Both the position numbers and the translations under genes were made by a program. Positions 43,201 through 48,510 of a DNA stretch of 64,000 nt are shown here, piece after piece (the first letter of the stretch is position 1; each line of letters opens with the position of its first letter). The stretch is from the NCBI RefSeq assembly GCF_954871325.1, contig NC_088777.1:15291366-15355365 (forward strand), in the 5' to 3' direction. A model generated the notes under the pieces. The model was not told where the DNA came from. It made no database searches and worked only from the letters and a program-made list of their open reading frames with translations. The stretch is from Gordionus sp. m RMFG-2023. Taxonomy: Eukaryota > Nematomorpha > Gordioida > Chordodea > Parachordodidae.

Positions 43201-46200
43201 ACATAAAATTAAATTTAAGACATTTTTATTAAATTACAATAAAAATAAATGGCAAAAGTTGCATGGAACTTGGTTTTTTGATCAGGCCTGGCTATGTCTT
43301 CAAAAAAAAATTTTCAGGCCAATGTATAACCCATATTTAAAATTCAAAGATCTTAAAGCATCTCTATTTTAAATTTTATCCAATACGATTTCCATCACAA
43401 ATTTAAATTTTGATATTTCTAATACATCACGGTATACATTGCAACAATTTTACCTCTTTTTCTCCTTATATAAAATTTATTAATAAAGTATTTTTAGTAC
43501 CATACTCACAAACTAAATAATTACCCTTCAATCCCGTCAGCTAGTATGGTAATAAACGGCAAGATTTTAAAAATATCAGCTATTAATTCATTATTATTTT
43601 AAATTTAATTATATTCAAGTTGGTACAAGCTTAAAACATACGACTTTGAAACGGGAGGTTTCTGGTTCAACTCTCGTAGAGAGCAATAAAATAACATTAC
43701 ACTATATAGTCTCCTTAAATTTTAAATACATTAGGAAGATATGAAAAACGATCATGTTTTGATTATGGAGATTATATATATTAGATAAGACAAATATACT
43801 CGTTATTGGTAGTTTTCTATCTTAATCATCAATATTGAACAATAGATAGCCGATTATTTATAAATAAAATAACATAAAGAAATACTACCGAAGATAACTA
43901 AAAGAGATAAAATATTAAAATAATATTAGAAGAGATAATAAAAAATCTTAAATATCTAGATATTCAATTTATATTTACTTATAAGAAAGAAATCAAACTC
44001 AAAAGGGGTGAATGCAACAATTTATTATGCCATAACTTAAATTTACAAATGAATATACCCTCAAATCTTTTTCTAATAGTGTAAAAATATTAATATATTA
44101 TAATAGTCCTCTATTTATTTGATTAAAAAATGTAAATATTGTTGCAAATAGCTCTTGAATTTTCAACAGTATTATTTAGCATATGAAACTCCTTATAAAT
44201 ATATATATTTATACTTCTAAAATTATCGATCTATAAATATCTATATTGATATGTGCGTTGATTGTTAATATATTGTAGATCATGTAAGCATTACCGTCAG
44301 TAGGGAGGGTGAGAGCAGGGGCTCGAGCAACCTAAAAAATTTAAAGAGCTCCCTGGAAATTAAATATTTTTAAAATAACTTAAAAAAAGAGATAATTTTA
44401 AAATTATTAGCTAAAAAAATCAGATAATTAAAAAAAAATTTTTTGAGCCCCTAAGATTGTAAAGGCTAGTCACGCCACTTAGCGTAACCAAGGGGAGGGG
44501 CGTGAAACATCTCCCTTCCCTTTATTTGTACGTTTCCGTGAATGTCACTTTAAATAAAAAATTCTTCCCCCCTCCACTTTCACTTTCTCCCATAAAATAA
44601 ATACAATATATCATTATAAAACATATTTTATAAAAAATGTATAAGTTTAATAATTATTTTTAAATAATGACCATATCAGAAATTTTAGAAAATTTTAAAA
44701 TGTAATCCCTAGGGAAGGTCACGGTCCGGTCTTTGGTCTGAAATATGCACAGACGGTAAAATTTCTTTTTGACAAACATTGCGTTTTATAGTATATAACA
44801 AAATAAAAATGAACTAAAAAAAGAAAATATTACAAAAAAGTATATGTCATATGAAAAGTAATATAAAATAAAATTTATATGAATTGAATAATAAGGCTAT
44901 CTTAAATATTAATAAAAGACCGGCCCTACCATTGTCCGGACTATAAAAATTTAAAGACATGTCCGGACTGCGGTCTCGAAAAAAGATTGGTTAATTCATC
45001 CATCCCGGTTTATGTTCGATAGGACAGAATCGTTGACTTTCATTAATCAGACCAAAGTTCTTCAAAGGATAAATAAAATTTATGGCAAAAAAATTAACCC
45101 ACCCACCCCCCCTCCTTTTACAAAAATCTTGCATTCACTAGTGCTGTGCTGTATAATTTGATACTTTTGCACTATAAAATATTGATAAAGTCAGCTGGTT
45201 TATAATATTCCTAATTTATTTATATTTTCTTAATTATTTCCCATTCATCCAATGTCTTATATACTTTAGGTTATTGATTTAAAATTTTTGCATTCCAAAT
45301 AAATATAATGTAAAAATAAATGAAATATACATCCCCCCCCCCCTTCTCCCTGGTAGAAATGAGTGTTGTTAAACGGCTCGTTTTGAGCCGATTTTTAAAA
45401 ACAGCTAACTCATTATTTTATCCAGAAAAATAATAAGTAAGTCTGAAGATTCTGCTCATAGAAGGAACAAAGATCTAGACATATATTATCAAAATCTTGA
45501 GACTTAGGCAATATTTTTCTGGCGAAAATATTGAGTTAGCCGTTTTTAAAAATCGGCTCAAAACGAGCTGTTTAACAACACTAGAAGAAATACCGGATAC
45601 GGCTACATGTAACTTATAGACCTTTTAAAATCTAACACTAATAGTATGCATAAATTGACATGTTCACATAATCATTAAGTCATCTGCATTTCTCTATTAA
45701 TTTGGATGTTTAATATACTGAAATACTATTTATACAACCATCAAAAGATAATTTTTTATAAAACCAAAACCTTTAATAAAATCCACCGATTGTTCTAGCC
45801 CGTACGTGTCCTTATCGCAATCGTCAAGAATGTAGTATCCTAGTTTAAAGCCAGGTAACAAATTAGACTTTTCATTTACATAATCCAATGTGTACAGCAT
45901 AACTTCTAAGGCCTGAACCCCTCCCTGTGGCATCACTAAACCACAGACTAATTGTTCTTCCCTCTCGTGAATCATCATCAGACCACCCAACATAATGTCT
46001 CCATCAGCTTGACTGACTTTCTTGTTAGGCCACGTAAAATTGAGGTAAGCATTGGCCATCACATGCATATTATCTCCCAAGCTAGGTTTATTGTAACTGT
46101 AATCCTTCTCATCATCCGAAGCCTTAAGTTGGTCAGAAGAAAGGGGCGATATCATTGAATCTTTTTTAGGTGATCCAATATTATGTTGAAGATTGCTTTT

Positions 46201-47136
46201 AGGGGGAAGAATAACAGATGGTAAATTTATTTTTGGAGAGGGTGGCGAGGTTTTAAAAATCAGAGAGGTTTGTCGAGACCGTCTCCGATTTCTGTTCTGA
46301 AAATAATATTTGTTACGGGTTACTCTTTTGAGATGTGCCGAATTGTGTGCATCTAGTTGCCCATTATAATTAGAAAATAAGGTAGCTGAAATCAAATATG
46401 GGAAATTCGTAAAGTAAGGCCTATAAGGAACAATTGGATATGGATAATTTGATCTAATATCTTTTTTATATCTCCTGGATTTAGAAAAGGGATGAATGTC
46501 TGAACGCGTAGAATTTTTATTGAATAAACTTATTCGGCCTGAATGTTTTGAAGTTATACGATTTTCAATTTTGAAGTACGAACTAGTAGTGTTTGCATTT
46601 ACTAACGCTTGCGTCTTAAAAGCAGATTCTCTGACCATTTCTCTCCCCCAAAAAGTTATCCTAGCAAAATGGGATTTAAGGGAGGATAGTATTGTGTTAA
46701 TATATAAAGGCGACGATTTTATGTGATTGCCTTCAATATCTTCGGACATGTTTGTATCATTAAAAGGCCACAATGAGGCAGTAACATATAATTTATCGTT
46801 ATAATATGCATTTATGTTTGGCCTAGGGACAACTATCTTAGGTGAGTTCTTTAAAAATAATTTGTCTGTGTATATATTTGAATTAGAATACATATTATTC
46901 CGGCCGTACATCGGCTTGTTCGCGATTTTAAAGATTCGAATGGCATCGATGCACGATACGGCATAGGTCAAGGTAACTATTAAAAGTACCGAACATGTGA
47001 TAAATGGTGAATTCCGGCTCCAAAAATCCCCGAAGGTACTTGGGAATATAAGCCTTATGAAATGTTTATAACATAGATCTGATTTAATGTTGATAAGTGT
47101 CTGACATTGTTTTTGTTTGGGCTCGTTTACAGGCAT
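3802..47136 (-). CDS. mXR: metabotropic glutamate receptor-like class C GPCR, mXR type (9 coding exons)
   Basis: Spliced CDS: 47136-45771, 23439-23282, 9581-9411, 8784-8640, 7929-7610, 7158-6912, 6058-5812, 5680-4314, 4205-3802. The sum is 4425 nt, 1474 residues plus stop, and phases agree at every junction. Order: N-terminal hydrophobic segment (43-62), long low-complexity region, Venus-flytrap amino-acid-binding domain (about 379-830), cysteine-rich linker (about 860-985), seven membrane helices (about 996-1254), cytoplasmic tail. A plasma-membrane receptor coupling an extracellular amino-acid-like ligand to G proteins. Counterparts of mGluR1 S165, T188, D208, Y236 and D318 are kept (S491, T514, D534, Y562, D646). 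R78 is A409 and K409 is L791. In the family, losing that basic pair marks insect mXR/DmXR (mangetout) receptors, which do not respond to glutamate. Class C identity is certain; the mXR assignment is inferred from the pocket, not from a tree. Confidence 0.93.
4206..4313 (-). other. mXR intron 8 (108 nt)
   Basis: GTATGT at the 5' end and TTTACCCCAG at the 3' end. The intron is short and A+T-rich. Confidence 0.85.
4314..5680 (-). CDS. mXR: mXR exon 8: cysteine-rich domain, seven-helix domain, proximal tail
   Basis: Residues 885-1341. The preferred acceptor ATAAAAAG|A at 5681/5680 joins GDNK to CCWLCVACSPYQ with normal cysteine spacing. An in-frame alternative, AAACAG|G (exon from 5734), has a better splice consensus and adds 18 residues. 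Residues 894-966 between two linker cysteines are far longer than the usual eleven or so and hold four sequons. The 7TM domain spans about 996-1254, with PVVKASGRELSFALL, the KTNRIARIF loop, a TRKIPEAFNESKYIGFTMYT segment and a last helix ending at HKLYIIILHPERNVRQ. The tail then turns Gly/Asn/Thr-rich. The donor is CGATG|GTATGT, phase 1. Confidence 0.92.
5681..5811 (-). other. mXR intron 7 (131 nt, or 77 nt with the alternative acceptor)
   Basis: GTAAAT donor. Two acceptors lie 54 nt apart, at 5735/5736 (CAG after a long T tract) and 5681/5682 (AAAAAG). Both keep the frame. Confidence 0.7.
5812..6058 (-). CDS. mXR: mXR exon 7: LBD end and first cysteines of the cysteine-rich domain
   Basis: Residues 803-885. 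The acceptor is TACTTTAAG|GTCTATC, phase 1, and the donor is AACAA|GTAAAT, phase 2. It reads LSGDNFEF, GPPRYNILHFKQ and PPESVCSKPCNRGE, the start of the nine-cysteine linker that passes ligand-induced closure to the membrane domain. It ends at GDNK, where other mGluRs continue directly with a CCW motif. Confidence 0.9.
6059..6911 (-). other. mXR intron 6
   Basis: Bounded by GTATAA and TTTAAG. Positions 6118-6345 hold a GC-richer block (GGCCTGCTCG, CCGGTCCG, GGCGCCGCC) resembling the dispersed GGGCC modules elsewhere in the window. The rest is A+T-rich with nothing recognisable. Confidence 0.6.
6912..7158 (-). CDS. mXR: mXR exon 6: end of ligand-binding domain
   Basis: Residues 721-803. The acceptor is CCTAACAG|GTAAAC, phase 0, and the donor is TTACAG|GTATAA, phase 1. 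It reads KLCTGKESM, FVSDAVLAFAYAFSDMHKDLC and LNYIRKVKFTG, all with close mGluR counterparts. Aligned without gaps to mGluR1, the position of ligand-binding K409 is L791, so the positive charge for a gamma-carboxylate is absent. Confidence 0.92.
7159..7609 (-). other. mXR intron 5
   Basis: GTAATT donor and CTAACAG acceptor. I see nothing coding or repetitive inside. Confidence 0.75.
7610..7929 (-). CDS. mXR: mXR exon 5: ligand-binding domain, lobe 2
   Basis: Residues 614-720. The acceptor is ACATACAG|GTGTC, phase 1, and the donor is CAGATT|GTAATT, phase 0. It contains FMWIGSDGWSARD, the hallmark of mGluR lobe 2, where D646 matches mGluR1 D318 (ligand amine). VEGTVSVQPLANPI and FLNLTVAE (an N-glycosylation site) follow. 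It ends near the WEKYFECRF segment that leads into the variable loop. Confidence 0.93.
7930..8639 (-). other. mXR intron 4
   Basis: GTTATT donor and ACATACAG acceptor. The open frame near 8015-8287 has no family match and contains no retained exon that the receptor structure needs. Confidence 0.7.
8640..8784 (-). CDS. mXR: mXR exon 4: ligand-binding domain, lobe 2
   Basis: Residues 566-614: AFTVIEEQLDRNHICIAVKEKL and onward to KLLQKSNAKG. ICIAVKEKL and DVIVRKLL match the lobe-2 region of arthropod mGluRs. The acceptor TATTTTAAG|GCC has a poor pyrimidine tract but is the only AG that keeps AF in frame. The donor is AAAG|GTTATT, phase 1. Confidence 0.85.
9008..9352. repeat. dispersed GC-module repeat inside intron 3
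   Basis: Intron 3 spans 8785-9410. This block opens with GATCTGCAGCGGGCC and closes with GGCGGCCGGACTGGG, with A+T-rich sequence and GGGCCGGGC-type motifs between. The same vocabulary recurs near 24.1, 41.5, 53.5 and 62.1 kb, so I read it as a decayed copy of a dispersed non-coding repeat family. The class is not certain. Confidence 0.5.
9411..9581 (-). CDS. mXR: mXR exon 3: ligand-binding domain hinge region
   Basis: Residues 509-565, phase 0 at both ends. The acceptor is TTTTTAG|ATTAGC and the donor is AGA|GTGAAT. The translation carries STSPELSN, EYFSRTVPSDEYQA and ESNYGER, close to mGluR consensus. T514, D534 and Y562 match mGluR1 T188, D208 and Y236. The exon stops three residues before the usual YGExGxxAF motif is complete, so the 3' boundary is the least certain in the gene. 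Confidence 0.88.
9690..9826 (-). repeat. decayed short hAT-like repeat
   Basis: On the minus strand this copy lines up with the element starting at 48331. Shared blocks are AGCCGTTTT/AATCG, CAGACAGAAAGGTTT and GAAGTCTTGTCAATAA-like stretches, and one end reads TGTTTAACAAG. It shows no target duplication, so it is an old copy of the AGTGTTGTTAAA-ended family. Confidence 0.5.
12031..12222. repeat. imperfect inverted repeat
   Basis: The left arm AAATTGAACGTTTCAACGC pairs loosely with the right arm around GCGTTTTGAAACGC, and both arms continue into similar GCAAATAA sequence. The block may be a decayed miniature inverted-repeat element. Confidence 0.35.
14230..14310. repeat. GGTCCGGTCTTTGG repeat copy
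   Basis: AAGGTCCGGTCTTTGGACCG here matches the start of a block at 44712, GGTCACGGTCCGGTCTTTGG. The same motif in two introns of this gene marks an interspersed family whose limits I cannot set. Confidence 0.4.
14938..14991. repeat. TTTTCC-based minisatellite, left part
   Basis: Short units such as TTTTCCTTTTTTGAATGGGA and TTTTCCTTTTTGATTGACAA stand next to each other. The same units resume at 15986-16085 on the far side of the hAT element, so the element landed inside an older minisatellite. Confidence 0.6.
14992..15985 (+). mobile_element. hAT element with internal deletion
   Basis: The right end reads GTTAACAACTCTG, a hAT terminus, and CCTTTTG is repeated on both sides (14985-14991 and 15986-15992), a 7-bp match to a target duplication. 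The left end starts at TTAAGGAGCGGCGCTCC, so the first seven or so bases of the terminus are missing. Near the right end are three variants of a GAGCGGGAGCTAGCT unit. A shortened transposase frame lies inside. Confidence 0.75.
15247..15742 (+). pseudogene. hAT transposase remnant: BED-finger start plus C-terminal dimerisation domain
   Basis: The ATG at 15247 starts a frame with AKCLLCLNKT, the first cysteine pair of a BED-type zinc finger, which stops at 15394. The frame then passes directly to the C-terminal part. Positions 15608-15742 read PLSPSAPVECLFSIAKQVLG and LLLLKANKRL, the hAT dimerisation motif, before a stop. The catalytic core expected between them is absent, so this is an internally deleted copy that cannot transpose by itself. 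Confidence 0.8.
15986..16085. repeat. TTTTCC-based minisatellite, right part
   Basis: Variants of TTTTCCTTTTTTGATTGACA and TTTTCCTTTTTTGAATGGGA continue here from the left side of the hAT element. Confidence 0.6.
16752..16871. mobile_element. 120-bp non-autonomous hAT element
   Basis: Ends TAGTGTTGTTAAA and TTTTAACAACACTA are inverted copies. The flanks ATTCCATC and TTTCTATC agree at six of eight positions, as an aged 8-bp target duplication would. It belongs to the same end family as 45361-45583. Confidence 0.75.
17930..17965 (-). repeat. short repeat shared with 21186-21215
   Basis: On the minus strand it reads GCCCATTGTGCCAAGTAACG. The plus strand at about 21186 reads GGCACATTGTACCAAGTAAC. 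Two opposite-facing copies of an interspersed repeat of unknown class. Confidence 0.4.
19374..19600 (+). repeat. hAT-like repeat, left end preserved
   Basis: Opens with AGTGTTGTTGAAAATCCTCG followed by a GATTTGGGCG stretch like the start of the element at 48331. A matching right end is not clear; TAGTGTTATAAA at 19593 faces the wrong way. An old fragment. Confidence 0.4.
21663..21783. mobile_element. 121-bp miniature inverted-repeat element
   Basis: CCCTGCATTCACAG at the left end mirrors CTGTGAAAGCAGGG at the right end. The next 25 bases on each side also pair (GAATTCGCTGAGTATA with GTATACTTCACCGCGA). A second copy lies at 26277-26425. Confidence 0.65.
22381..22670 (+). repeat. partial copy of the GGGGAGACCGGG element family
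   Basis: Starts TAGGGGAGAGCGGTGGCATA and continues with AAAAGGCAAACGTCCCTAAA and TTATTGTTTCAA. It is collinear with the left part of the element at 32177 (AAACAAACGCCTATAAATTT, TAATTGTTTCAA). The right end is not clear. Confidence 0.55.
23282..23439 (-). CDS. mXR: mXR exon 2: ligand-binding domain, lobe 1
   Basis: Residues 456-508. The acceptor is GCTTCAG|GTTCC, phase 1, and the donor is CCCCAG|GTAATT, phase 0. It reads through YKCADGS and the conserved SIQVANLLRLFKIPQ stretch typical of mGluRs. S491 matches mGluR1 S165, which contacts the ligand alpha-carboxylate. This 158-nt exon sits alone between introns of 22.3 and 13.7 kb. Confidence 0.93.
24128..24598. mobile_element. non-autonomous element with GC-rich ends
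   Basis: Starts GAGATCTGCCGCGGGCCGGG and ends GGGCAATTTG...AGATCTCTG, so the outer bases form an inverted AGAGATCT. The inner part (TTTTAAGAGCTGTCT, then GAAATAGATAGCCATAGAGG) is shared in the same order with 41187-41664. The ends resemble hAT termini, but I see no target duplication. Confidence 0.55.
26277..26425. mobile_element. second copy of the CTGCATTCACAG miniature element
   Basis: CTGCATTCACAGTTAGCGAG at the left and TTAACTGTGAATGCA at the right mirror each other. GAATTCGTGGGGAAGTATAC corresponds to the inner arm of the copy at 21663. Confidence 0.6.
27300..27480 (-). repeat. tRNA-derived SINE trace
   Basis: On the minus strand, GACCTGGGTTCGAATCTAAG at about 27399-27418 contains GGTTCGAATC, a perfect RNA polymerase III B box in a T-arm-like context. 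TGGCTATGAACACT upstream is a loose A box. The cloverleaf is not complete, so a tRNA-like SINE head or a decayed tRNA is more likely than a working tRNA. Confidence 0.45.
29329..29720 (+). other. promoter-like, repeat-bearing block, class unknown
   Basis: TGTTACGCCAATTC at 29329 is followed by a TATA-like TTATAAAAGGACGAG near 29413 and by AAAATAAAG at 29590. The AATAAA-containing part is repeated at about 29679, with ATTGACATGTCCAACACTGT against ATTGACACGTTGAACGCTGT. The order resembles a solitary LTR, but no paired ends or flanking duplication are visible. Confidence 0.25.
30052..30132. repeat. 41-bp tandem duplication
   Basis: AATTGGAAGAAATATGTTTA and the following bases to AAGTATCTGAA occur twice head to tail with no difference in the first 40 bases. 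This is a recent local duplication. Confidence 0.9.
32177..33087. mobile_element. 911-bp inverted-repeat element flanked by TA
   Basis: Left end GGGGAAACCGGGGC and right end GCCCGGTCTCCCC are inverted copies, each followed outward by TA. A TA target is the habit of Tc1/mariner-like and some other DNA transposons. Internally it has CCATCTTACCCCAAGGGTC-like blocks and no convincing transposase frame, so it is non-autonomous. A related partial copy lies at 22381. Confidence 0.65.
34849..34882 (+). repeat. TTCC microsatellite
   Basis: About eight uninterrupted TTCC units. Confidence 0.95.
38191..39583 (-). mobile_element. hAT element with GTAGCG-rich ends
   Basis: Left end CAGTGTTGTTAAACGCTACT and right end AGTAGCGCGCTACTTTTAAC...ATTG are inverted. 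Both ends carry clustered GTAGCGCGCTAC palindromes. The 8-bp flanks TACAGGTA and ATGTGTTA match poorly, so the copy is old or the flank is rearranged. A transposase C-terminal fragment lies inside on the minus strand. Confidence 0.75.
38371..38490 (-). pseudogene. hAT transposase C-terminal dimerisation fragment
   Basis: On the minus strand, one frame reads VPSSASAEHII and another LFSIAKLILSDRCSRLGDDS followed by EMLLLLK. These are the two halves of the hAT dimerisation motif in adjacent frames, so at least one frameshift has occurred. No upstream catalytic region is recognisable in the element. Confidence 0.65.
40370..41138 (+). mobile_element. 769-bp hAT element with TTGACCG-rich ends
   Basis: Left end CAGGGGTGGCAAGTCAGTCA and right end CAAACGCACAACCCTG are hAT-like and roughly inverted. 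The flanks CTATATAT and ATATAGAA agree at five of eight positions. Both ends contain clustered TTGACC/GGTCAA motifs (for instance ACCGGTCAATTGACCG near 41095). A transposase fragment lies between. Confidence 0.7.
40722..40871 (+). pseudogene. hAT transposase C-terminal fragment
   Basis: One open frame reads ILLTIHSSTSSSDGRSGLIF, then TRKKEIDLKPRQQEN and a stop. The spacing fits the hAT C-terminal block, in which a strand ending in I-x-S-S is followed by S-S-x-S-E-R-x-F-S, G-L-I-F-T-x-K-R and L-K-P. The S-E-R triplet is not preserved. The remainder of the protein is gone. Confidence 0.6.
41187..41664. mobile_element. second copy of the AGATCTCTG-ended element, with internal duplication
   Basis: TTTTAAGAGCTGTCT and GAATAGATAGTCATAGAG match 24311-24600 in order. 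A segment of about 105 bp starting ATCTATAAATAAAATAGTAA (41214) is repeated from about 41319. It ends with GGGCTTTGCAGATCTCTG. The GC-rich part near 41510-41650 carries GGCCTG and GGGCTGGG modules. Confidence 0.55.
42370..43550. mobile_element. foldback element, about 1.2 kb
   Basis: Two long imperfect inverted arms. The outer part pairs GACGGGGTTGAGGGGTATTT (about 42399) with the reverse of CCCTTCAATCCCGTC (about 43526). The inner arms carry GCCTGATCAAAAAACCACG at the left against TTTTTTGATCAGGCCTGG at the right, twice over on the right side (43060 and 43280). Each arm therefore holds one or more copies of a unit of roughly 220 bp. The whole could fold into one hairpin. No transposase. Confidence 0.7.
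43617..43690 (+). repeat. tRNA-like sequence (SINE head or tRNA pseudogene)
   Basis: AAGTTGGTACAAGCTT resembles a D-arm with A box. ACGACTTTGAAACG resembles an anticodon stem-loop, with TTG in the anticodon position. TTTCTGGTTCAACTCTCG has a B box, GGTTCAACTC. Stem pairing is poor and no acceptor stem is evident, so a working tRNA is unlikely. Confidence 0.45.
44712..44985. repeat. GGTCCGGTCTTTGG repeat with GC-rich ends
   Basis: Opens GGAAGGTCACGGTCCGGTCT and closes with AAGACCGGCCCTACCATTG and GTCCGGACTGCGGTCTCG. The two ends are loosely inverted around an A+T-rich centre. A partial relative lies at 14230. Confidence 0.5.
45361..45583. mobile_element. 223-bp hAT miniature element near the exon 1 donor
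   Basis: Ends GAGTGTTGTTAAACGGCTCG and GAGCTGTTTAACAACACTA are inverted. The next 25 bases also pair (TTTTGAGCCGATTTTTAAAA with its reverse). The flanks GTAGAAAT (45353-45360) and GAAGAAAT (45584-45591) match at seven of eight positions. It lies under 200 bp inside intron 1, downstream of the exon 1 splice donor. Confidence 0.88.
45771..47136 (-). CDS. mXR: mXR exon 1: N-terminal extension and start of ligand-binding domain
   Basis: Codes residues 1-456. The ATG at 47136 follows eight A's, with an in-frame TAA five codons upstream (47149-47151), so it is the first start in this frame unless an upstream exon is spliced in. Residues 43-62 (SPFITCSVLLIVTLTYAVSC) are hydrophobic and could be a signal peptide or anchor. 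Residues 63-360 match no domain I know and are rich in Asn, Ser, Tyr and basic residues, with a furin-like cluster RNRRRSR at 282-288. The receptor domain begins near GDIMLGGL (379) and runs through CGLVMPQGGVQALEVM (398-413) to LEQSVDFIKG. The donor is AAAG|GTTTTG, phase 1. The open frame runs 12 further codons past the donor, but those are intronic: joining to exon 2 gives the expected family sequence. Confidence 0.9.
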
Positions 47137-48330
47137 TTTTTTTTGAAATTATAATGTATATTTTATAAGAAGTTGCTAATTTAATTTTTTTATTTAAATA
47201 ATAGCGAAATTTCTCCCCCTCTTCGTGATAGCTATGAATTCAAACAAGCATTAATTAGTGCCTCGTCATTTTTTTCGACCAATAAATTTATTTAGTTATT
47301 TTCAAAAGGAGCAAAATGGAATAAAAATAATCAATTATCTTTGAATAAACTTAACCAATGAATATCTGAAGTGGGAATTTTATAGTCTATATTATTAGAT
47401 GTCATAATATAATTCCAAAATATAATATATTGTTGTGTTTTTTTAATTTACCTGATATATATTTCAAATTAGAAGGAATTTTTCCCATGATTTTTCATCA
47501 TAATTTTATAAATACAAATAGTTCTAGTTTCTTAAATGCTATGGAATAAAATTTTAATTTTTAAAAAAAATATATAAGACTATCTTCCGAACATATTTGT
47601 TTGAAAAAAAATATGTAATATATATTTTTTTTCTTTCTAAATCTCAATTAATATAATAAATATTTTTTTAAAAAAAGGGATAGATCACTTTCCTAGATTA
47701 CAACAAAATAATAATTTTATACTAAAAAAAATTAATATGCTTTTATTTTATGTATAAACATAATATTACAAAACACAAAAAAAGATTAAAATATTTTTAG
47801 AAATATTTTTTTTAGAAATATCGGGAATAAATATTACGAAAGAATTCAAATCAATAAATTTAATATTGCATTTAAAATAAAATTGAAGAATTCGAATTAC
47901 CATAAAAAATAAAGCGAAGAGATATAGCAATCATTTATTTATTCATCTCTTTACTGAATTCGATCTCATTAAATGCTAAATATAGTAAATACCAAAAGAA
48001 AAAAATAATTCCCCTCTCAAAATATAAAATATAAAGTGCAAATTAAATAATGAGGGAAATAGTGAATTTTTTTTTGAAACTATATAAAATAAGTCCAAAA
48101 TATATGAATTCTATTCCTTTATTTGAAATTTTATTATCGATCTTAAAACTTTAGCATAGATGTCGACAATAATTCCTATGATATAATTAGATATACAAAA
48201 TTATTGATGGCATCCCTATTATAGGGATTGGTATGATAACCATGTTAGTATAAGAAGTTTAAATCTATTATTTTTTTAATCTTAAATTTTTGAGCTATCC
48301 CAGTAACAGCAAATTTATTGCTTGGATTAG
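47137..48330 (-). promoter_or_regulatory. 5' flank of the receptor, promoter not resolved
   Basis: The region directly upstream of the start codon is A+T-rich and may hold 5' untranslated sequence and promoter, but no TATA or initiator stands out from the background. No coding sequence or repeat boundary is seen. Confidence 0.3.
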
Positions 48331-48510
48331 TGTTGTTAAAAAGCCCTATTTGGGTCGAGTTTTAATAAAGTCCCGATTATAATTTTAGCCAAAATAATAT
48401 TATGCTAGCTTCGGAATTTGGCAAATAGAGGTATAAACCTTTCTGCCATCTGTGAATAAAATCTCAAGGCTTACATAATATTATTTTGAATAAAATCTCA
48501 TAATTTTATG
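48331..48510 (+). repeat. hAT-like short repeat
   Basis: Begins AGTGTTGTTAAAAAGCCC. The interior (GCCAAAATAATATTATGC, AAACCTTTCTGCCATCTGTG) is matched in reverse by 9690-9826. I could not find the right terminus. Confidence 0.5.

Larger units (their letters stand above)
23440..45770 (-). other. mXR intron 1 (22.3 kb)
   Basis: GTTTTG donor at 45770 and TGCTTCAG acceptor at 23440. It holds the elements listed separately from 24.1 to 45.6 kb. The stretches 25.0-26.2, 30.2-32.1, 33.1-34.8, 34.9-36.9 and 37.0-38.1 kb show no recognisable gene or repeat boundary beyond low-complexity A+T. Positions 36050-36780 are GC-richer, but I could not assign them to any family on either strand. Confidence 0.8.

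Noticed and set aside
42980-43372. 130-codon open frame on the plus strand
   Set aside because: It lies entirely in the foldback element and repeats itself because the element carries duplicated units; no protein family is evident.
43617-43690. Functional tRNA-Gln
   Set aside because: The arms are recognisable, but stem pairing and the acceptor stem are too poor for a working tRNA.
45730-45770. Continuation of the exon 1 frame to a stop
   Set aside because: The residues after FIKG do not match the family, while splicing at 45771/45770 to exon 2 gives the expected sequence, so this is intron read-through.
45952-46726. Two open frames on the plus strand across exon 1
   Set aside because: They are antisense to the receptor exon and show no domain.
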